The notes under the pieces were generated by a model that was not told the origin of the DNA, made no database searches, and saw nothing but the letters and a program-made list of their open reading frames with translations. From Natronohydrobacter thiooxidans (GTDB lineage: Bacteria > Pseudomonadota > Alphaproteobacteria > Rhodobacterales > Rhodobacteraceae): 64,000 bases of DNA. The DNA lies in NCBI RefSeq assembly GCF_001884735.1, contig NZ_MJAP01000002.1:186001-250000 (forward strand), read 5' to 3'. Both the position numbers and the translations under genes were made by a program. Shown in pieces: positions 52,161 through 61,221 of this stretch; the stretch's first letter is position 1; each line of letters starts with the position of its first letter.

Positions 52161-53171
52161 CTATGGCTGGCAGGATCGCAGATCCTGTTCCACTGATGCC
52201 CGGTCCTGCGCAAGGGTGATGACCAGATTGCCGCATTTATGGCCGCTCGCGGCGATGGCATGGGCCACCGCAATCTCCTGCAAGGGAAATTCACCGCCGA
52301 TCACCGGGCGATAGGCGCCAGCGTGAAAATACGCCAACAGCCGGTTCATCGCCTGCGGGGTTTCCTTGACGATCCCTGCACAGAGGCGGCGCCCCCCGCT
52401 CCGGCGCGGGTGCAGCATCGCCGCCAGCATCCCGCGCAGATCGGCTGTCACCAATCCCAGACGCCCCCCCGGCGCAAGCTGCGCCATGGCACCGGGCAAC
52501 AGGCCCGGCACATCCAGAATCACATCATACTGCCCCAGGACCGGCCCGCTGCGATAGTCCAGCGCGACATCCGCCCCCAGATCCCGCGCCAGTGCCAGAT
52601 TTGCCCCGCTGGTCAGTGCCGTAACCTCTGCGCCGATATGGCGCGCAAGCTGCAGCGCCGCAGAGCCGACCGCCCCGGTCGCGCCCACAATCAGCAGCCG
52701 CTCCCCCGGCTGCAAAGCGCATTGATCAATCAGGAAATCCGCAGCGGTCAGCCCGCCGAAGAAAAAGGCAGCGGCGTGGATCTCGTCCAGGTTGTCCGGG
52801 CGGGGCAGGATCAGCCCGCTTTCCTTCACCACCAGATATTCGGCATGCGCGCCCAGCCGCAGGCCATCAGTGATGCCAAAGACCGCATCCCCCGGCGCGA
52901 AGCGACCTGCGTCGGCACCGGTTTCGACAACCCGGCCCGCATATTCCCGCCCCAGAACCGGGTGGCGCGGCCCGGTCAGGCCAAAGGCCAGACGAATGAG
53001 CGGCCCCATCCCTTTCGGCGCCTGCGCCGCGCGTATGCGCGCATCGCCACTGGTCAGCCCCGCTGCCGCAACCGCGATCAGCACCTCGCCCGACCCGGGC
53101 CGGGGCCGGGGCAAATCCTCGATCACAACCGTTTCGGGGGCGCCGTAACGGCGGCACAGCGCGGCTTTCAT
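52161..53171 (-). CDS. NAD(P)H:quinone-type MDR oxidoreductase
   Basis: A 336-residue medium-chain dehydrogenase/reductase without zinc ligands, starting at ATG 53171 (MKAALCRRYGAPE), which overlaps the previous stop. It shows the GroES-like N-domain (GEVLIAVAAAGLTSGDARIR), a glycine motif VGATGAVGSAALQLARHIGAEV, and a C-terminal substrate cap. Family members reduce quinones or enones with NADPH. It is last in a four-gene operon behind a small regulator and two membrane proteins; the true substrate is unknown. Confidence 0.82.
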   Translation of the reverse strand: MKAALCRRYGAPETVVIEDLPRPRPGSGEVLIAVAAAGLTSGDARIRAAQAPKGMGPLIRLAFGLTGPRHPVLGREYAGRVVETGADAGRFAPGDAVFGITDGLRLGAHAEYLVVKESGLILPRPDNLDEIHAAAFFFGGLTAADFLIDQCALQPGERLLIVGATGAVGSAALQLARHIGAEVTALTSGANLALARDLGADVALDYRSGPVLGQYDVILDVPGLLPGAMAQLAPGGRLGLVTADLRGMLAAMLHPRRSGGRRLCAGIVKETPQAMNRLLAYFHAGAYRPVIGGEFPLQEIAVAHAIAASGHKCGNLVITLAQDRASVEQDLRSCQP

Positions 53172-53803
53172 ATTCTGAACTCCCTGATCGACACCATCCT
53201 GATGACCCATTCCCCAAGTGCGATCATGATCACCCACCACGCAAGGAACACCAGATCAGAGGGCAACCCGCTGAGCGCCTCGCCGGTGATCAGATAGAGC
53301 GGCAGCATCACCAGCGCGACCGTGGCCCCGCCCATCCCCAGCGCATAGGCGCGGATCATCCATGCGCGATGCGCACCCCGCTGGCCCGTGCGCCCCGCGC
53401 GCAGCCCCAGCAGAAGCACCGCGATCAGCGCGGCGCTGAACACCGCGCGCGCGATATCCAGAAGCGGCGTGGCGATGCTCTCGACCCGCATCAGCAATCC
53501 CAGCCCCGACAACCCCATGACAATGCCCGCCAGCACAAAGACCCGTCCCGCGACACGGTGCAGCCTGCCGAAGCGCAGGCGCAGGGCCCGCACGAATTGC
53601 ACCGGCCCCAGCAGCCCGAACCAGACCCCGGCAAGCGCGTGCAGCCAATGCGCGGCGGGGGCGGCGCTCAGGCGCAGACTGTCCTCGGGCAGCCATCCCG
53701 CCGGGATCTGCAGCACACGGACCGCAGCCATCATGACCGGGATGAAACTCGCGAAGATCAGCAGCAGGGCAAACGGCATCGGCCGCGCAAACAGGCGGAT
53801 CAT
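53168..53803 (-). CDS. DUF2306-type polytopic membrane protein
   Basis: A 211-residue product from ATG 53803 (MIRLFARPMPFALLLIF). It has six or seven membrane helices with HWLHALAGVWFGLLGPVQF and FGRLHRVAGRVFVLAG, and an RAWMIRAYALGMGG segment, the DUF2306 pattern. Conserved His and Arg residues line the helices, hinting at heme or quinone binding, but no function is established for the family. It overlaps the downstream oxidoreductase gene by four bases. Confidence 0.75.
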   Translation of the reverse strand: MIRLFARPMPFALLLIFASFIPVMMAAVRVLQIPAGWLPEDSLRLSAAPAAHWLHALAGVWFGLLGPVQFVRALRLRFGRLHRVAGRVFVLAGIVMGLSGLGLLMRVESIATPLLDIARAVFSAALIAVLLLGLRAGRTGQRGAHRAWMIRAYALGMGGATVALVMLPLYLITGEALSGLPSDLVFLAWWVIMIALGEWVIRMVSIREFRI

Positions 53804-53828
53804 GGCAAACCCTTCGTCGGGACGACAG

Positions 53829-54038
53829 TCAGTCGTCGTGATAGATGAACACATCCTCGACCCCCACGCCGAAATGCCGTGCGATGCGGAATGCAAGCTC
53901 CAGCGTGGGCGCGTATTTCCCGTTCTCGATCGCAAGGATCGTCTGCCGCGTCACGCCCACATGCGCGGCCAGATCTTTCTGCGTCATCTCGCCTGCGTCG
54001 AAGCGCAGGCGGCGAATGGTGTTTTCGATCCGGGGCAT
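53829..54038 (-). CDS. Small XRE-family transcriptional regulator
   Basis: A 69-residue stand-alone XRE helix-turn-helix ([28 protein letters not shown]), the minimal regulator type often paired with a small membrane protein. ATG 54038 overlaps the stop of the upstream membrane-protein gene (TGATG). It probably controls its own operon through the inverted repeats at 54504-54573. Confidence 0.87.
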   Translation of the reverse strand: MPRIENTIRRLRFDAGEMTQKDLAAHVGVTRQTILAIENGKYAPTLELAFRIARHFGVGVEDVFIYHDD

Positions 54039-54484
54039 CAAAGCCCCCGGCGATAGGCGTGCAGCTTGGCCAGATTGCCCGCCGTGTCGCCGAGCGCGCA
54101 GCCCGCAAGGATCAGGTTCATCGCTGTGATGATCTGATGCCCCAGTGCCAGTGCGCCTATGGCCGTCACGATCCCGAAAGCCGTCGCAAGCCCCTGCACC
54201 TTCCAGCCAATGCCAGAAATCGCCCGGTCCCGTTCATCACGGGTCAGTTCCGAACTCTCGCCCGTGATCACCCGCCAGATCACAGCCATGATCACGGCCA
54301 GCGCGATCCCGATCACGATGCTGACCCCGATCAGCTTCAGCACCAGCACCGCCCAGACCTGCACCCCGTCCGGCCCGTCAAACCGGCCCGCCGCCTGACC
54401 CGCCACAAGAAACCACAGGAACAGACCGATAATCACCAGATTGGCGAGGATCTCGGTCAGGACATTGCGTTCTTCATGCGACAT
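54038..54484 (-). CDS. Four-helix membrane protein paired with XRE regulator (DUF2178-like)
   Basis: A 148-residue product from ATG 54484 ([13 protein letters not shown]); ATG 54502 is possible but crowds the operator. Four membrane segments separated by a charged cytoplasmic loop ([18 protein letters not shown], with the 'DERD' motif seen in DUF2178-type proteins). It is first in the operon and translationally coupled to the XRE gene, a pairing found widely in bacteria. Function unknown; perhaps a membrane anchor or signal sensor for the regulator. Confidence 0.7.
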   Translation of the reverse strand: MSHEERNVLTEILANLVIIGLFLWFLVAGQAAGRFDGPDGVQVWAVLVLKLIGVSIVIGIALAVIMAVIWRVITGESSELTRDERDRAISGIGWKVQGLATAFGIVTAIGALALGHQIITAMNLILAGCALGDTAGNLAKLHAYRRGL

Positions 54485-54503
54485 GCGACGGTCTCGCGAC
54501 AAT

Positions 54504-54573
54504 TGATAGGTAAAATAGACTGTACACAGAGTAATGTAATTCTAACATAAAGTAAAGTGTTCTTTACCTATCA
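54504..54573. promoter_or_regulatory. AT-rich divergent control region with paired inverted repeats
   Basis: TGATAGGTAAA at 54504-54514 recurs inverted as TTTACCTATCA at 54563-54573 (perfect 11-base arms, 48-base spacer). A second small palindrome, GTAAAG-TGTT-CTTTAC, at 54552-54567 overlaps the right arm. The block is AT-rich against a GC-rich background and lies directly upstream of the XRE operon, so these are likely operators for that regulator. Confidence 0.55.
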
Positions 54574-54743
54574 GGGGGAGGTCCGGGCCGTGCCGCCAGC
54601 CTCAACGCCCATGCTCCAAAGTGCACAGCCGCTCCCCCCTCACCGAAGGGCCTGAGCCAGCGGCCCATCGCTCTCTTGCCCGCGCTGCTTGCCCCGGAAC
54701 CGATCACATGCCATAACTTTTTCGAGATCGGGAGGGGCTGCTC

Positions 54744-56048
54744 ATGAACCTGCATCGTCGGCATGTCCTTGGCATGGGGCTGGCTTTTGCCGCACGGCCC
54801 GCCTTCGCCCGTGATCGCGCCGATATCGCCCGCGATATCGTGATCACATGGCACCGTCTGGTGCTGGAACTGGTGCGGCATACCGCAACCTATTCGCCCC
54901 CCGTCGCTGCGCGGGCCTTCGGCTATCTGGGCGTGGTGACGCATGAAACCCTCGCCGCCACGGATCCGGCCCTTCGCAGCCTTGGCGGGCAGTTGAACGG
55001 CTTCACCGCCCCCGCACCCGAGGCCGGGCAGATCGACAAATCGGTGGCCCTGCATCACGCGCTTTCGGTCGCGGTGCTCGATCTTTTCGGCAATACCGGC
55101 CCGATTGGCCAGCGCGCGCATGGGGCGCTGTCGGCCCGGCTGGGCGCGCGGGCGGAAGACGGGCTTGACGCCGGGATCCAGTCGCGCAGCGCGGCGCTGG
55201 GCCGCCGCGTGGCCGAACATGTGCTGGCATGGGCCGCGACCGATGGCGGGGCGGTGATCGAGAATATGGGCTTCCCGCTCACCTATCCCGCCGCCGCCCG
55301 GCCCGCAGACTGGCTGCCTACCAGCCTTGTGCGCCAGCAACAAATGCCGCTTCTGCCCGATTGGGGCAAGATCCGGCCCTTCGCCATGCCCACAGGCGCC
55401 GCCTGCGCCATCCCTGCCCATCCGGCCTATGACCCCAGCCCCGGATCGCCCTTCCATCTCGCCGCGCAGGAAGTGGTCGAGATCAAGGCCAATCTGACCG
55501 AGGAACAGAAGCTGATCGCGCGCTTCTGGTCGGATGATCCGATGCTGACACCGACCCCGCCGGGACACTGGCTGTCGATCCTGCTCGACATTGCCGAACG
55601 CGACAGCCTGAGTGTCGAACGCCTCGGCTCCGCGCTGGCCAAGCTGGGCGCGGCGCAGGCCGATTCCTTCATCGCCTGCTGGGAGGCGAAATACGCCTAT
55701 AACCTGTTGCGCCCGCTCACCTATATCCGCCGCCATATCGACCCGGACTGGACCCCGCTTCTGAACACGCCACCCTTCCCGGAGTATCCTTCCGGCCATA
55801 GCACGCAATCGGCCGCCTCTGCCGAAGTGCTGACCGCGATTTTCGGCGAGGATTTCGCCTTCGACGACCATACCCATGTCGATGAAGGGCTGCCGGTGCG
55901 CAGCTTCCCCTCTTTCTGGGCCGCCGCTGAAGAGGCCGCCCTGTCGCGGCTCTATGGCGGGATCCATTTCCGTTTCGGCAATGAGGCGGGCACCGAACAG
56001 GGACGCTGCGTCGGGGCCTATGCCAAAGCACTGAGAACAGACGCATGA
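54744..56048 (+). CDS. Vanadium-dependent haloperoxidase-like/PAP2-type enzyme
   Basis: The 434-residue product has a Tat-like signal (HRRHVLGMGLAFAARPAFA). The oxyanion pocket residues of the vanadium haloperoxidase/acid phosphatase superfamily are all visible: K and R in AKYAYNLLRPLTYIRR, PSGH in PEYPSGHSTQSAA and R...H in RLYGGIHFRFGNEAG. It is exported, either a haloperoxidase or a related phosphatase; the metal or halide preference cannot be read from sequence. The stop overlaps the start of the CRTAC1-type gene by four bases, so the pair forms one unit. Confidence 0.85.
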   Translation: MNLHRRHVLGMGLAFAARPAFARDRADIARDIVITWHRLVLELVRHTATYSPPVAARAFGYLGVVTHETLAATDPALRSLGGQLNGFTAPAPEAGQIDKSVALHHALSVAVLDLFGNTGPIGQRAHGALSARLGARAEDGLDAGIQSRSAALGRRVAEHVLAWAATDGGAVIENMGFPLTYPAAARPADWLPTSLVRQQQMPLLPDWGKIRPFAMPTGAACAIPAHPAYDPSPGSPFHLAAQEVVEIKANLTEEQKLIARFWSDDPMLTPTPPGHWLSILLDIAERDSLSVERLGSALAKLGAAQADSFIACWEAKYAYNLLRPLTYIRRHIDPDWTPLLNTPPFPEYPSGHSTQSAASAEVLTAIFGEDFAFDDHTHVDEGLPVRSFPSFWAAAEEAALSRLYGGIHFRFGNEAGTEQGRCVGAYAKALRTDA

Positions 56049-57607
56049 GATCCCTTGCCATCGCTGCGGCGCTGATCGCCGTCCCCGCACTCGCGGATCC
56101 GGTCATCCCCGAATTCACCAATGAGACCGCGACCGCCGGTCTCTCGACCGCCTATCAGGGCGACTGGGACTATATGGTGGGCGGCGGCGTCGCGGCTTTC
56201 GACTGTTCCGGCAATGGCTTTCCCGACCTGTTTCTTGCTGGCGGCGCCGGGCCTTCGGCACTCTATCTCAACCGCAGCAGCGAAGGCGGCCGACTCGTCT
56301 TCGAGAAAACCGATGCGATCACCCTCGATGCCGTCACCGGGGCCTATCCGCTCGATATCGACGGCGATGGCGTGACCGATCTGGTCGTGCTGCGGCAGGG
56401 CGCGAACCGGCTGTTGCGCGGGCTGGGCGATTGCCAGTTCGAAGATGCGACAGAAGCCTGGGGCTTTGACGGCGGCGATGCCTGGTCCACCGCCTTTTCC
56501 GCGACATGGGAAACGGGCGCGGACTGGCCGACGCTGGCCATCGGCAATTATATCGACCGCAACGAGGATGCCTTCCCCTGGGGCTCATGCACCGAGAACT
56601 GGCTCCACCGCCCCGACGGGCGGCGCTTTGCCCCGCCCCACGCGCTGACCCCCTCGCATTGCGCGCTGTCGATGCTCTTCACCGACTGGAACCGCTCCGG
56701 CAGGCCCAGCCTGCGCGTCTCGAATGACCGCGAATATTACAAGGGCGGACAAGAACAACTCTGGCATATCGACCCCGGCCAGCCGCCGCGTCTCTATACC
56801 GAGGAGGAAGGCTGGCAGCGCCTGCGCATCTGGGGCATGGGCATTGCGGCGGCAGATCTGACCGGGAACGGCCTGCCCGAGTTCTTCCTGACCAGCATGG
56901 CCGATAACTGGCTTCAGGTGCTGCGTGACCCGGCAAGCGGCAGGCCGGATTACGCCAATCTGGCCTTTCAGGCGGGCGTGACCGCGCACCGGCCCTATAC
57001 CGGCGGTGATATCCGGCCCTCCACCGCATGGCACCCGCAATTTGCCGATGTGAACAATGACGGGCGGCTGGATCTCTTCATCGCCAAGGGCAATGTGGCC
57101 GAGATGCCGGATTTCGCCGCCGATGATCCGAACAATCTCCTGCTGCAGACCAGCGACGGGCTGTTCATCGAGGCGGGCGAGGGCGCAGGCGTGGCCAGCA
57201 TGGGCATCGCGCGCGGCGCGCAGCTTGTGGATCTCAATCTCGACGGCCAGCTTGATCTGGTGGTCGTCAATCGCTGGACAGAACCCGAAATCTGGCGCCA
57301 GACCGGCGCACCTTCGGGGAACTGGCTGCAGATCCGGCTGGAGCAGGAGGGCGCCAATCGCAATGCGATCGGGGCCATCATCGAGATTCTGCGCGATGGT
57401 CGGCTGGAGAGCCACGAGGTCACATCCGGCGGCGGCCATGTCAGCGGCGCGCTGGGCTGGCTGCATTTCGGTCTTGGCGCGGCAGAGACCGTCGATCTGC
57501 GCGTGATCTGGCCCGATGGCGCGGCTGGCGCATGGCACGATGTGCTGGCCAACGGCTTCCTGACCCTGCGTCGCGACGCAGAGCCCGAACCATGGTGGCC
57601 TGAGTAA
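56045..57607 (+). CDS. CRTAC1/ASPIC-UnbV-type VCBS-repeat secreted protein
   Basis: A 520-residue product with a signal peptide (RSLAIAAALIAVPALA) and FG-GAP/VCBS propeller repeats, each with a calcium-binding loop (DIDGDGVTDLVVL, DVNNDGRLDLFIA, DLNLDGQLDLVVV). The C-terminal ASPIC/UnbV domain (about 420-510) has GNWLQIRLEQEGANRNAIGAII and VTSGGGHVSGALGWLHFGLG. The family is widespread but poorly characterised. Translational coupling to the haloperoxidase-like enzyme suggests a joint extracellular or periplasmic role. Confidence 0.87.
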   Translation: MRSLAIAAALIAVPALADPVIPEFTNETATAGLSTAYQGDWDYMVGGGVAAFDCSGNGFPDLFLAGGAGPSALYLNRSSEGGRLVFEKTDAITLDAVTGAYPLDIDGDGVTDLVVLRQGANRLLRGLGDCQFEDATEAWGFDGGDAWSTAFSATWETGADWPTLAIGNYIDRNEDAFPWGSCTENWLHRPDGRRFAPPHALTPSHCALSMLFTDWNRSGRPSLRVSNDREYYKGGQEQLWHIDPGQPPRLYTEEEGWQRLRIWGMGIAAADLTGNGLPEFFLTSMADNWLQVLRDPASGRPDYANLAFQAGVTAHRPYTGGDIRPSTAWHPQFADVNNDGRLDLFIAKGNVAEMPDFAADDPNNLLLQTSDGLFIEAGEGAGVASMGIARGAQLVDLNLDGQLDLVVVNRWTEPEIWRQTGAPSGNWLQIRLEQEGANRNAIGAIIEILRDGRLESHEVTSGGGHVSGALGWLHFGLGAAETVDLRVIWPDGAAGAWHDVLANGFLTLRRDAEPEPWWPE

Positions 57608-57633
57608 CCCCGCGTAGGGCGCCAGCGCGGGTT
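57606..57633. terminator. Hairpin between convergent CRTAC1-type and ROK genes
   Basis: AACCCCGCG pairs with CGCGGGTT (one bulged C) around an 11-base loop, placed exactly between the two stops. A modest candidate for a two-way terminator. Confidence 0.35.
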
Positions 57634-58865
57634 CAGGGCAGGTCGGATTGCGACAGACTGGTGCCCAGCCCGGCATCCGCCGCGACCAGAAACCGGTCCG
57701 TCAGTGGCAGCGCCGCCGCACCCAGCGCCCGCGCATCCCCGCCCAGACTGCCCTCATGAATCTGGGGAATATTCAGCCCCGCCAGATCGCGCCGCACCAG
57801 CGCCTCAAACACGCGCGCCCGCAGCTTCTCGCGGATCGCGGGCGGGAACCAGCCATCAATCACCACTGCCTTGAAATCAATGACCGCAAGGCAGGCCACG
57901 ATGGCCTGCGCAATCGCATCTGCGGCCAACTCGACCCAGGCGGTCATGATGCTGTCCGGAACCGGCCAGAGATTCGGATCCTGCCAGAGCAGATCCGGGT
58001 CAAGCCCTTCTTGGACAAGCAGTTTTTCCAGCCCGTAGATCGAGGACAGCTCGATCAACTGCACCGTCTCGCCCCCCGGCGCGCGCACCGGCATTGACCC
58101 CAGCGCCCCGGAATTCCCGCCCTCGCCAGTGTGCAGCGCGCCGTTCAGCACCACGCCGCCGCCGATGAAAAACCCGATATAGAAATAGACGAAATCCCGC
58201 GGCAGGTTTGAGCGGCCAAAGACCAGTTCGGCACCGCAGGCGGCGCTGGCATCATTGCGCATGAAGACCGGATAGGGCAGATGCTGCCCGATTTCGGTGC
58301 ACAGATCAGCATTGCGCCAGCGATCCATGACATCCTGCGGCGCGTTCAGCGCCTGCGACCAGCCCCAGAGCTGGAAGGGCTGCGCAATCCCCAGCCCGGC
58401 CACCCGCTCGCGATGCGATTTGGGCAGGCGCATCACCAGATCATGCGCCGCGCGCAGGGCAAAAGCGCGCGCCGATTCGGGCTCCGGCCAGTCATGGCGC
58501 AGCACCTCCCGGTCGCGGATCGTGCCGTGAAAATCGGTCAGGATCATTTCACTGGACCGCCTGCCGATCTTCAGCCCAAGGAAATAAGCCCCCCGCGCCG
58601 CCAGCGACATCGGCACCGAGGGCTGACCGATCCGCCCCCGGACCGGCTCGCCTTTTTCCAGAAATCCTTCCTGTTCCAGCGCGCGGATGATCACCGACAC
58701 GGTTTGCGCCGACAGACCCGTGACCCGCGCGATCTCGGCCTTGGGCATGGCGCCATTATTATGCAGCAGCGTGAAGATAAGCCGCTCATTCCAGGCGCGC
58801 AGGCCCGATTGATTTGTTCCGCGCATGTTCTGCGCCGCTGGAAGTTGCGTCTGATGCTCAGCCAT
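57633..58865 (-). CDS. ROK-family transcriptional regulator of the frc operon
   Basis: The 410-residue product has an N-terminal winged helix (PKAEIARVTGLSAQTVSVIIRALEQEGFL) and a ROK sugar-kinase-like domain with GFFIGGGVVLNGALHTGEGGNSGALG. The ROK zinc Cys cluster is not evident, typical of regulators that lost kinase activity. It is divergent from frcBCA with a shared control region of 156 bases, as in rhizobial frc loci, so it likely represses the fructose transporter genes and itself. Confidence 0.9.
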   Translation of the reverse strand: MAEHQTQLPAAQNMRGTNQSGLRAWNERLIFTLLHNNGAMPKAEIARVTGLSAQTVSVIIRALEQEGFLEKGEPVRGRIGQPSVPMSLAARGAYFLGLKIGRRSSEMILTDFHGTIRDREVLRHDWPEPESARAFALRAAHDLVMRLPKSHRERVAGLGIAQPFQLWGWSQALNAPQDVMDRWRNADLCTEIGQHLPYPVFMRNDASAACGAELVFGRSNLPRDFVYFYIGFFIGGGVVLNGALHTGEGGNSGALGSMPVRAPGGETVQLIELSSIYGLEKLLVQEGLDPDLLWQDPNLWPVPDSIMTAWVELAADAIAQAIVACLAVIDFKAVVIDGWFPPAIREKLRARVFEALVRRDLAGLNIPQIHEGSLGGDARALGAAALPLTDRFLVAADAGLGTSLSQSDLP

Positions 58866-58909
58866 GATGTGCCTTTCTGCCGCTGACAGAAGGAGGGGTA
58901 AATCGGCAT

Positions 58910-58949
58910 TCTGTCAATACTAAATAAAAGTGATTTAATTATTGACAGA
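58910..58949. promoter_or_regulatory. Inverted-repeat operator covering both divergent -35 elements
   Basis: TCTGTCAATA at 58910-58919 and its inverse TATTGACAGA at 58940-58949 form perfect 10-base arms around an AT-rich 20-base spacer. Each arm contains a TTGACA -35 hexamer: 58942-58947 on the plus strand toward frcB (TTTCTA follows after 17 bases) and 58912-58917 on the minus strand toward the ROK gene. Binding would block both promoters. Confidence 0.65.
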
Positions 58950-59021
58950 GCGCCGATTCTGGAGTTTCTATGCCATATCGCGGCCAGTGACGTGCCGTGC
59001 GCAGACTCAGGGAGGAATGAG

Positions 59022-60050
59022 ATGGAACTGAGACACGGACTGAAATTGTCTCTGATGGGTGCGGTCGCCGGTGCCGCGCTTCTGGCGAGCCCCGCTATTG
59101 CCGAAACCGGCGCCTGCCTCATCACGAAAACGGACACGAACCCGTTCTTCGTCAAGATGCGCGAAGGTGCGCAGGCCGCTGCGGCGGAACATGGCATCGC
59201 GCTGCAGACCCATGCCGGTCGCCTTGACGGCGATGTCGAAACCCAGATCGCAGCGATTGAAAGCTGCATCGCGTCGGGCGTCAGTGGTATCCTGCTGACC
59301 CCCAATGACAGCCGCGCGCTGGTGCCGGCCGTGACCCAGGCGCGCGACAATGGCGTGCTGGTGATCATGCTCGACACGCCGCTGGAACCGCCAGAGGCCG
59401 CAGATTCCACCTTCGCCACCGACAATTTTCTGGCAGGTGTGCTGATCGGTGAATGGGCGCTGGCGCAGATGGGTGACGAGGCCGCCAATGCCAAGATCGC
59501 CACGCTGGACCTGAACCCCAGCCAGATCTCGGTCGATTACCTGCGCAATCAGGGCTTCATGACCGGCTTCGGCATTGACGTCAAAGACCCCACCGTGATC
59601 GGCGACGAAGATGACCCGCGCATTGTCGGCCATGACGTGACCAACGGCAATGAAGAGGGCGGGCGCACCGCGATGGAGAACCTGCTCCAGCGCGATCCGG
59701 GCATCAATCTGGTCTATACCATCAACGAACCCGCCGCCGCCGGGGCTTATGAAGCCCTGCGCTCGGTCGGGCGTCAGGATGATGTGATCATCGTCTCGGT
59801 CGATGGCGGCTGCCCCGGCGTGCAGAACGTCGCCGAAGGCATCATCGGCGCAACCTCGATGCAATTCCCGCTCCTGATGGCGTCGCAAGGCATTGAGGCC
59901 ATCAAGGCCTATGCCGAAACCGGCGAGAAGCCCGAGAACACCGAAGGGCTCGATTTCGTCAATACCGGCGTGGAACTCGTCACTGACAATCCGGTCGACG
60001 GCATCCCGTCGATCACCTCTGAAGAAGGTCTGGCCCGCTGCTGGGGCTGA
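59022..60050 (+). CDS. frcB: Fructose-type ABC transporter substrate-binding protein
   Basis: A 342-residue CUT2 (ribose/fructose-type) binding protein from ATG 59022 behind GGGAGGA. The signal peptide ends LLASPAIA before ETGACLITK. The mature part shows [44 protein letters not shown] and [16 protein letters not shown]. It resembles FrcB of rhizobia, a high-affinity fructose binder that can also take mannose and ribose. First gene of frcBCA, divergent from the ROK gene. Confidence 0.88.
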   Translation: MELRHGLKLSLMGAVAGAALLASPAIAETGACLITKTDTNPFFVKMREGAQAAAAEHGIALQTHAGRLDGDVETQIAAIESCIASGVSGILLTPNDSRALVPAVTQARDNGVLVIMLDTPLEPPEAADSTFATDNFLAGVLIGEWALAQMGDEAANAKIATLDLNPSQISVDYLRNQGFMTGFGIDVKDPTVIGDEDDPRIVGHDVTNGNEEGGRTAMENLLQRDPGINLVYTINEPAAAGAYEALRSVGRQDDVIIVSVDGGCPGVQNVAEGIIGATSMQFPLLMASQGIEAIKAYAETGEKPENTEGLDFVNTGVELVTDNPVDGIPSITSEEGLARCWG

Positions 60051-60087
60051 CCTGACCAAAAAACCCCTCTGAAATCGTGAAAGATCT

Positions 60088-60112
60088 TGCCGCCAGCGTC
60101 ATGCTGGCGGCA
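60088..60112 (+). terminator. Intercistronic hairpin between frcB and frcC
   Basis: Perfect 10-base arms (TGCCGCCAGC/GCTGGCGGCA, 5-base loop) 38 bases after the frcB stop and 35 before frcC. Probably keeps the binding-protein message in excess over the permease and ATPase. Confidence 0.6.
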
Positions 60113-60147
60113 GGATAACCCATGTCCCGCTCAGCCGGAGGTTGCTG

Positions 60148-61221
60148 ATGTCCGATACACCCCGCAGTTCCGCAGAATATGAACAGACCCTGACCGGTGC
60201 CGATACGCGCGTCGCGCAGTTCGACGGGCCGAAACGCACGCCGCTCGGTCATATCCAGCATTTCCTGCATTCCCATCCAACCATGGTGCCAGTGATCGTT
60301 CTGGTGCTCAGCCTGATCGTCTTCGGTATCCTTGCCGGGGATCGCTTCTTCACCCCCTTCAACCTGTCGCTGATCCTGCAACAGGTCTCGATCATCGGCA
60401 TTCTCGCCGCCGCGCAATCGCTGATCATCCTGACGGCGGGCATCGACCTCTCGGTCGCCGCGATCATGGTGCTGATGTCGGTCATCTCGGGCAAGCTTGC
60501 CATCACCATGGGCGTGCCGCCCTCGCTGGCGCTGACGGCCTCTTTCGTGATCGGCACGCTTGCGGGCATGCTCAACGGGATTCTGGTCACACGGCTGCGC
60601 CTGCCGCCCTTCATCGTGACGCTGGGCACCTGGAATATCTTCTTCGCGCTGAACCTCTGGCTCTCGGGCGCGCAGTCGATCCGCAGTCAGGATATCGACC
60701 AGATGGCGCCGCTCCTGAAATTCTTCGGCAATTCCTTCCGCCTGGGCGGGGCCAATATCACCTATGGCTCGATCCTGATGGTGCTGGTCTTCGTGGTGCT
60801 GTGGTACATGCTGACCCGAACCGCGTGGGGGCGACATGTCTATGCCATCGGCGATGACAAGGAAGCCGCCGAACTTGCCGGGATCCGCACCGACCGCATG
60901 CTGATTTCGGTCTATGCGCTGGCCGGGTTCATCTGTGCGCTTGCCGCCTGGGCCAGTATCGGGCGCGTCGGTTCGATCTCGCCGCAATCCTTCTACGAGG
61001 GCAACCTGCAATCCATCACCGCTGTGGTGATCGGTGGCATCAGCCTCTTCGGCGGGCGCGGCTCGATCATGGGGGCGCTCTTCGGCGCGCTGATCGTGGG
61101 CGTGTTCCAGTCCGGGCTGCGTCTGGCCGGGGTCGATGTTCTCTGGCAGGTCTTCGCCATCGGCTGGCTTATCATCATCGCGGTCGCAATCGACCAATGG
61201 ATCAGAAAGGTCTCGGCATGA
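60148..61221 (+). CDS. frcC: Fructose-type ABC transporter permease
   Basis: A 357-residue product from ATG 60148 with GGAG seven bases upstream. About nine membrane helices of the BPD_transp_2 (RbsC) family: LIILTAGIDLSVAAIMVLMSV, LPPFIVTLGTWNIFFALNLWLSG, and AVVIGGISLFGGRGSIMGALFGALIVG. It overlaps frcA by four bases. Confidence 0.9.
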   Translation: MSDTPRSSAEYEQTLTGADTRVAQFDGPKRTPLGHIQHFLHSHPTMVPVIVLVLSLIVFGILAGDRFFTPFNLSLILQQVSIIGILAAAQSLIILTAGIDLSVAAIMVLMSVISGKLAITMGVPPSLALTASFVIGTLAGMLNGILVTRLRLPPFIVTLGTWNIFFALNLWLSGAQSIRSQDIDQMAPLLKFFGNSFRLGGANITYGSILMVLVFVVLWYMLTRTAWGRHVYAIGDDKEAAELAGIRTDRMLISVYALAGFICALAAWASIGRVGSISPQSFYEGNLQSITAVVIGGISLFGGRGSIMGALFGALIVGVFQSGLRLAGVDVLWQVFAIGWLIIIAVAIDQWIRKVSA

